Shown: piece by piece, positions 62,638 through 64,000 of the stretch
Position numbering within the stretch: the first letter of the stretch is position 1
Layout of the letters: each line of letters opens with the position of its first letter
Assembly (NCBI GenBank): GCA_003215335.1
Contig: QCKM01000007.1
Location: 1-64,000, forward strand
Length of the DNA: 64,000 nucleotides
From: Prochlorococcus sp. AG-409-P01
Lineage (GTDB): Bacteria > Cyanobacteriota > Cyanobacteriia > PCC-6307 > Cyanobiaceae
Direction: 5' to 3'
The notes under the pieces: model-generated
What the model was told of the DNA's origin: nothing
The model's input: only the letters and a program-made list of their open reading frames with translations
The model's database searches: none
Translations under genes and position numbers: made by a program

Positions 62638-64000
62638 ATGCACCAAAACCAGTCTCAATCAAAAATCACTCCTGAGAAAGGGCAATTGGATTCCAATAGC
62701 AAACCATCTGTAGCTTTTACGCATCTTGGCTGCGAAAAGAATCGAATAGACACTGAACATATGTTGGGTCTACTAAAGCAAGCTGGTTACAAAGTCAGCA
62801 GCAACAAAGCAGATGCTGCTGTTGTTGTTGTAAATACGTGCAGTTTTATCCAAGATGCAAGAGAGGAGTCTGTGCGCACTCTTGTAGAACTAGCAAATGA
62901 AGGGAAAGAACTCATAATTGCAGGCTGTCTAGCCCAACACTTCAAGGGAGAACTTCTGGAATCACTCCCTGAAGCCAAAGCAATTGTTGGGACAGGCGAC
63001 TATCAACACATTGTGGAAGTTCTTCAAAAAGTTGAAGCTGGAGAAAGAGTCAACAAGGTCAGTACCACTCCCTCGTTCGTAGGTGACGAGAATCTTCCAC
63101 GTCTGCGAACAACTAATCAAGCAGTCGCTTACCTAAAAGTTGCAGAAGGTTGTGACTATAAATGTTCCTTCTGCATCATTCCAAAGCTGAGAGGCATACA
63201 AAGAAGCAGACCAATCGAATCAATAGTTGCTGAGGCACAGCAACTAGCTCTTCAAGGAGTTAAGGAGCTGATCTTAATCAGCCAAATCACGACTAACTAC
63301 GGATTAGACCTTTACGGAAAACCCTGCCTCGCAGAATTACTTCGAGCACTTGGAGAAGTTCCGATTCCCTGGATACGTATTCACTATGCATATCCGACTG
63401 GTTTGACTTCTGAAGTATTAGATGCATATAGGGAGGTCCCTAACGTTTTGCCATACCTTGACCTTCCCTTGCAGCACAGTCATCCAGAGGTTCTCAAAGC
63501 GATGAATCGTCCCTGGCAAAAAACAATTACTTCTGATCTAATGAGCCGAATACGAGACCAGCTTCCCGACGCCATTCTTCGTACAAGCCTCATAGTTGGA
63601 TTTCCAGGGGAAACCGAGATGCATTTTGATCATCTTGCCTCATTTATCGAAGAGCAGCGCTTTGATCACGTAGGAATATTTACTTTCTCATCTGAAGAAG
63701 GAACAGCAGCATCAAGTCTCCCAAATCATGTCCCTCCTGCAATCGCACTGGCACGCAAAGACAAATTAATGGCGCTTCAACAACCAATATCGGCTGCATG
63801 CAACAGCTCTTGGATTGGTCGAACTGTTGATGTTTTAATTGAAAAACAAAACCCACAAACTGGGGAAGTGCTAGGTCGCTGTGCCAGATTTGCTCCTGAA
63901 GTGGATGGAGAAGTACATCTCGAACAAAGTAAGAAGATTGAGGCTGGAACAATGGAGCCCGTTCTGATCACTGGAGCCGATCTGTATGACCTGACAGGGG
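62638..64000 (+). CDS. rimO: Ribosomal protein S12 methylthiotransferase RimO (3' end beyond window)
   Basis: From ATG at 62638 the frame is open to the window edge, about 454 residues. It has the UPF0004 start [20 protein letters not shown], further Cys in VNTCSF and AGCLAQHF, the radical SAM CX3CX2C ([13 protein letters not shown]), and a C-terminal TRAM-like segment. RimO methylthiolates Asp88 of S12. GLDLYGK favours RimO over MiaB. An in-frame ATG at 62593 would add 15 residues. Truncation is only the window edge. Confidence 0.93.
   Translation, partial: MHQNQSQSKITPEKGQLDSNSKPSVAFTHLGCEKNRIDTEHMLGLLKQAGYKVSSNKADAAVVVVNTCSFIQDAREESVRTLVELANEGKELIIAGCLAQHFKGELLESLPEAKAIVGTGDYQHIVEVLQKVEAGERVNKVSTTPSFVGDENLPRLRTTNQAVAYLKVAEGCDYKCSFCIIPKLRGIQRSRPIESIVAEAQQLALQGVKELILISQITTNYGLDLYGKPCLAELLRALGEVPIPWIRIHYAYPTGLTSEVLDAYREVPNVLPYLDLPLQHSHPEVLKAMNRPWQKTITSDLMSRIRDQLPDAILRTSLIVGFPGETEMHFDHLASFIEEQRFDHVGIFTFSSEEGTAASSLPNHVPPAIALARKDKLMALQQPISAACNSSWIGRTVDVLIEKQNPQTGEVLGRCARFAPEVDGEVHLEQSKKIEAGTMEPVLITGADLYDLTG

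Overview
The window looks like chromosomal DNA of a marine picocyanobacterium, most likely a low-light-adapted Prochlorococcus. The signs are a tmRNA in the permuted two-piece arrangement of this lineage (tag ANNIVRFSRQSAPVAA), two high-light-inducible (Hlip) genes, psbX, a Ycf66 protein, the sufBCDS cluster with a divergent SufR, modest GC, dense gene packing and frequent ATGA overlaps. The strain assignment is an inference; a low-GC marine Synechococcus relative cannot be excluded.

Layout. 1-537: rhomboid protease cut by the window edge. 578-2331: a four-gene accessory cassette on the minus strand (unknown 87-aa protein, excisionase-like HTH protein, unknown 69-aa protein, RepA-like hexameric ATPase) next to the permuted ssrA gene (about 2571-2866); this is the most accessory-looking part. 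2940-11079: rRNA-methylase-like protein, DUF1469/DUF883-like membrane pair, small proteins, a LigD-phosphoesterase-like protein, SMC and a PRC-barrel protein. 11096-20033: msrB, an LpxB-related protein, tRNA-Leu(GAG), accC, YggT, psbX, Ycf66, a Hlip/ABC-transporter pair, a HIT protein, rpsU and def. 20098-28330: S9 peptidase, sufS-sufD-sufC-sufB and sufR. 28521-38000: DUF4912 protein, pgm, a RarA fusion, a phosphopantetheinyl transferase, bcp, coaX and cysH. 37957-44450: type-II NADH dehydrogenase, SLC13-RCK permease, KtrB/KtrA and anmK. 44467-52238: small regulators, an ABC-F ATPase, HtrA protease, a second Hlip and xseAB. 52347-64000: BrkB-like protein; a minus-strand run uppP, PDZ-radical-SAM-DUF512, tolC, inositol-phosphatase; then DUF3120, nadB, VKOR-thioredoxin and rimO cut by the right edge.

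Most of the window is housekeeping. Functional groupings: Fe-S assembly under SufR; ion transport (SLC13-RCK then KtrB/KtrA); thiol and oxidant handling (MsrB, Bcp, VKOR-Trx, CysH); photosystem and light-stress small proteins (PsbX, two Hlips). The best candidate for something undescribed is the minimal ATPase/excisionase cassette beside tmRNA, whose ATPase gene is bracketed by two nearly identical 17-bp palindromes in opposite orientation (569-585 and 1549-1565). No integrase, CRISPR array, IS element or rRNA gene was seen.
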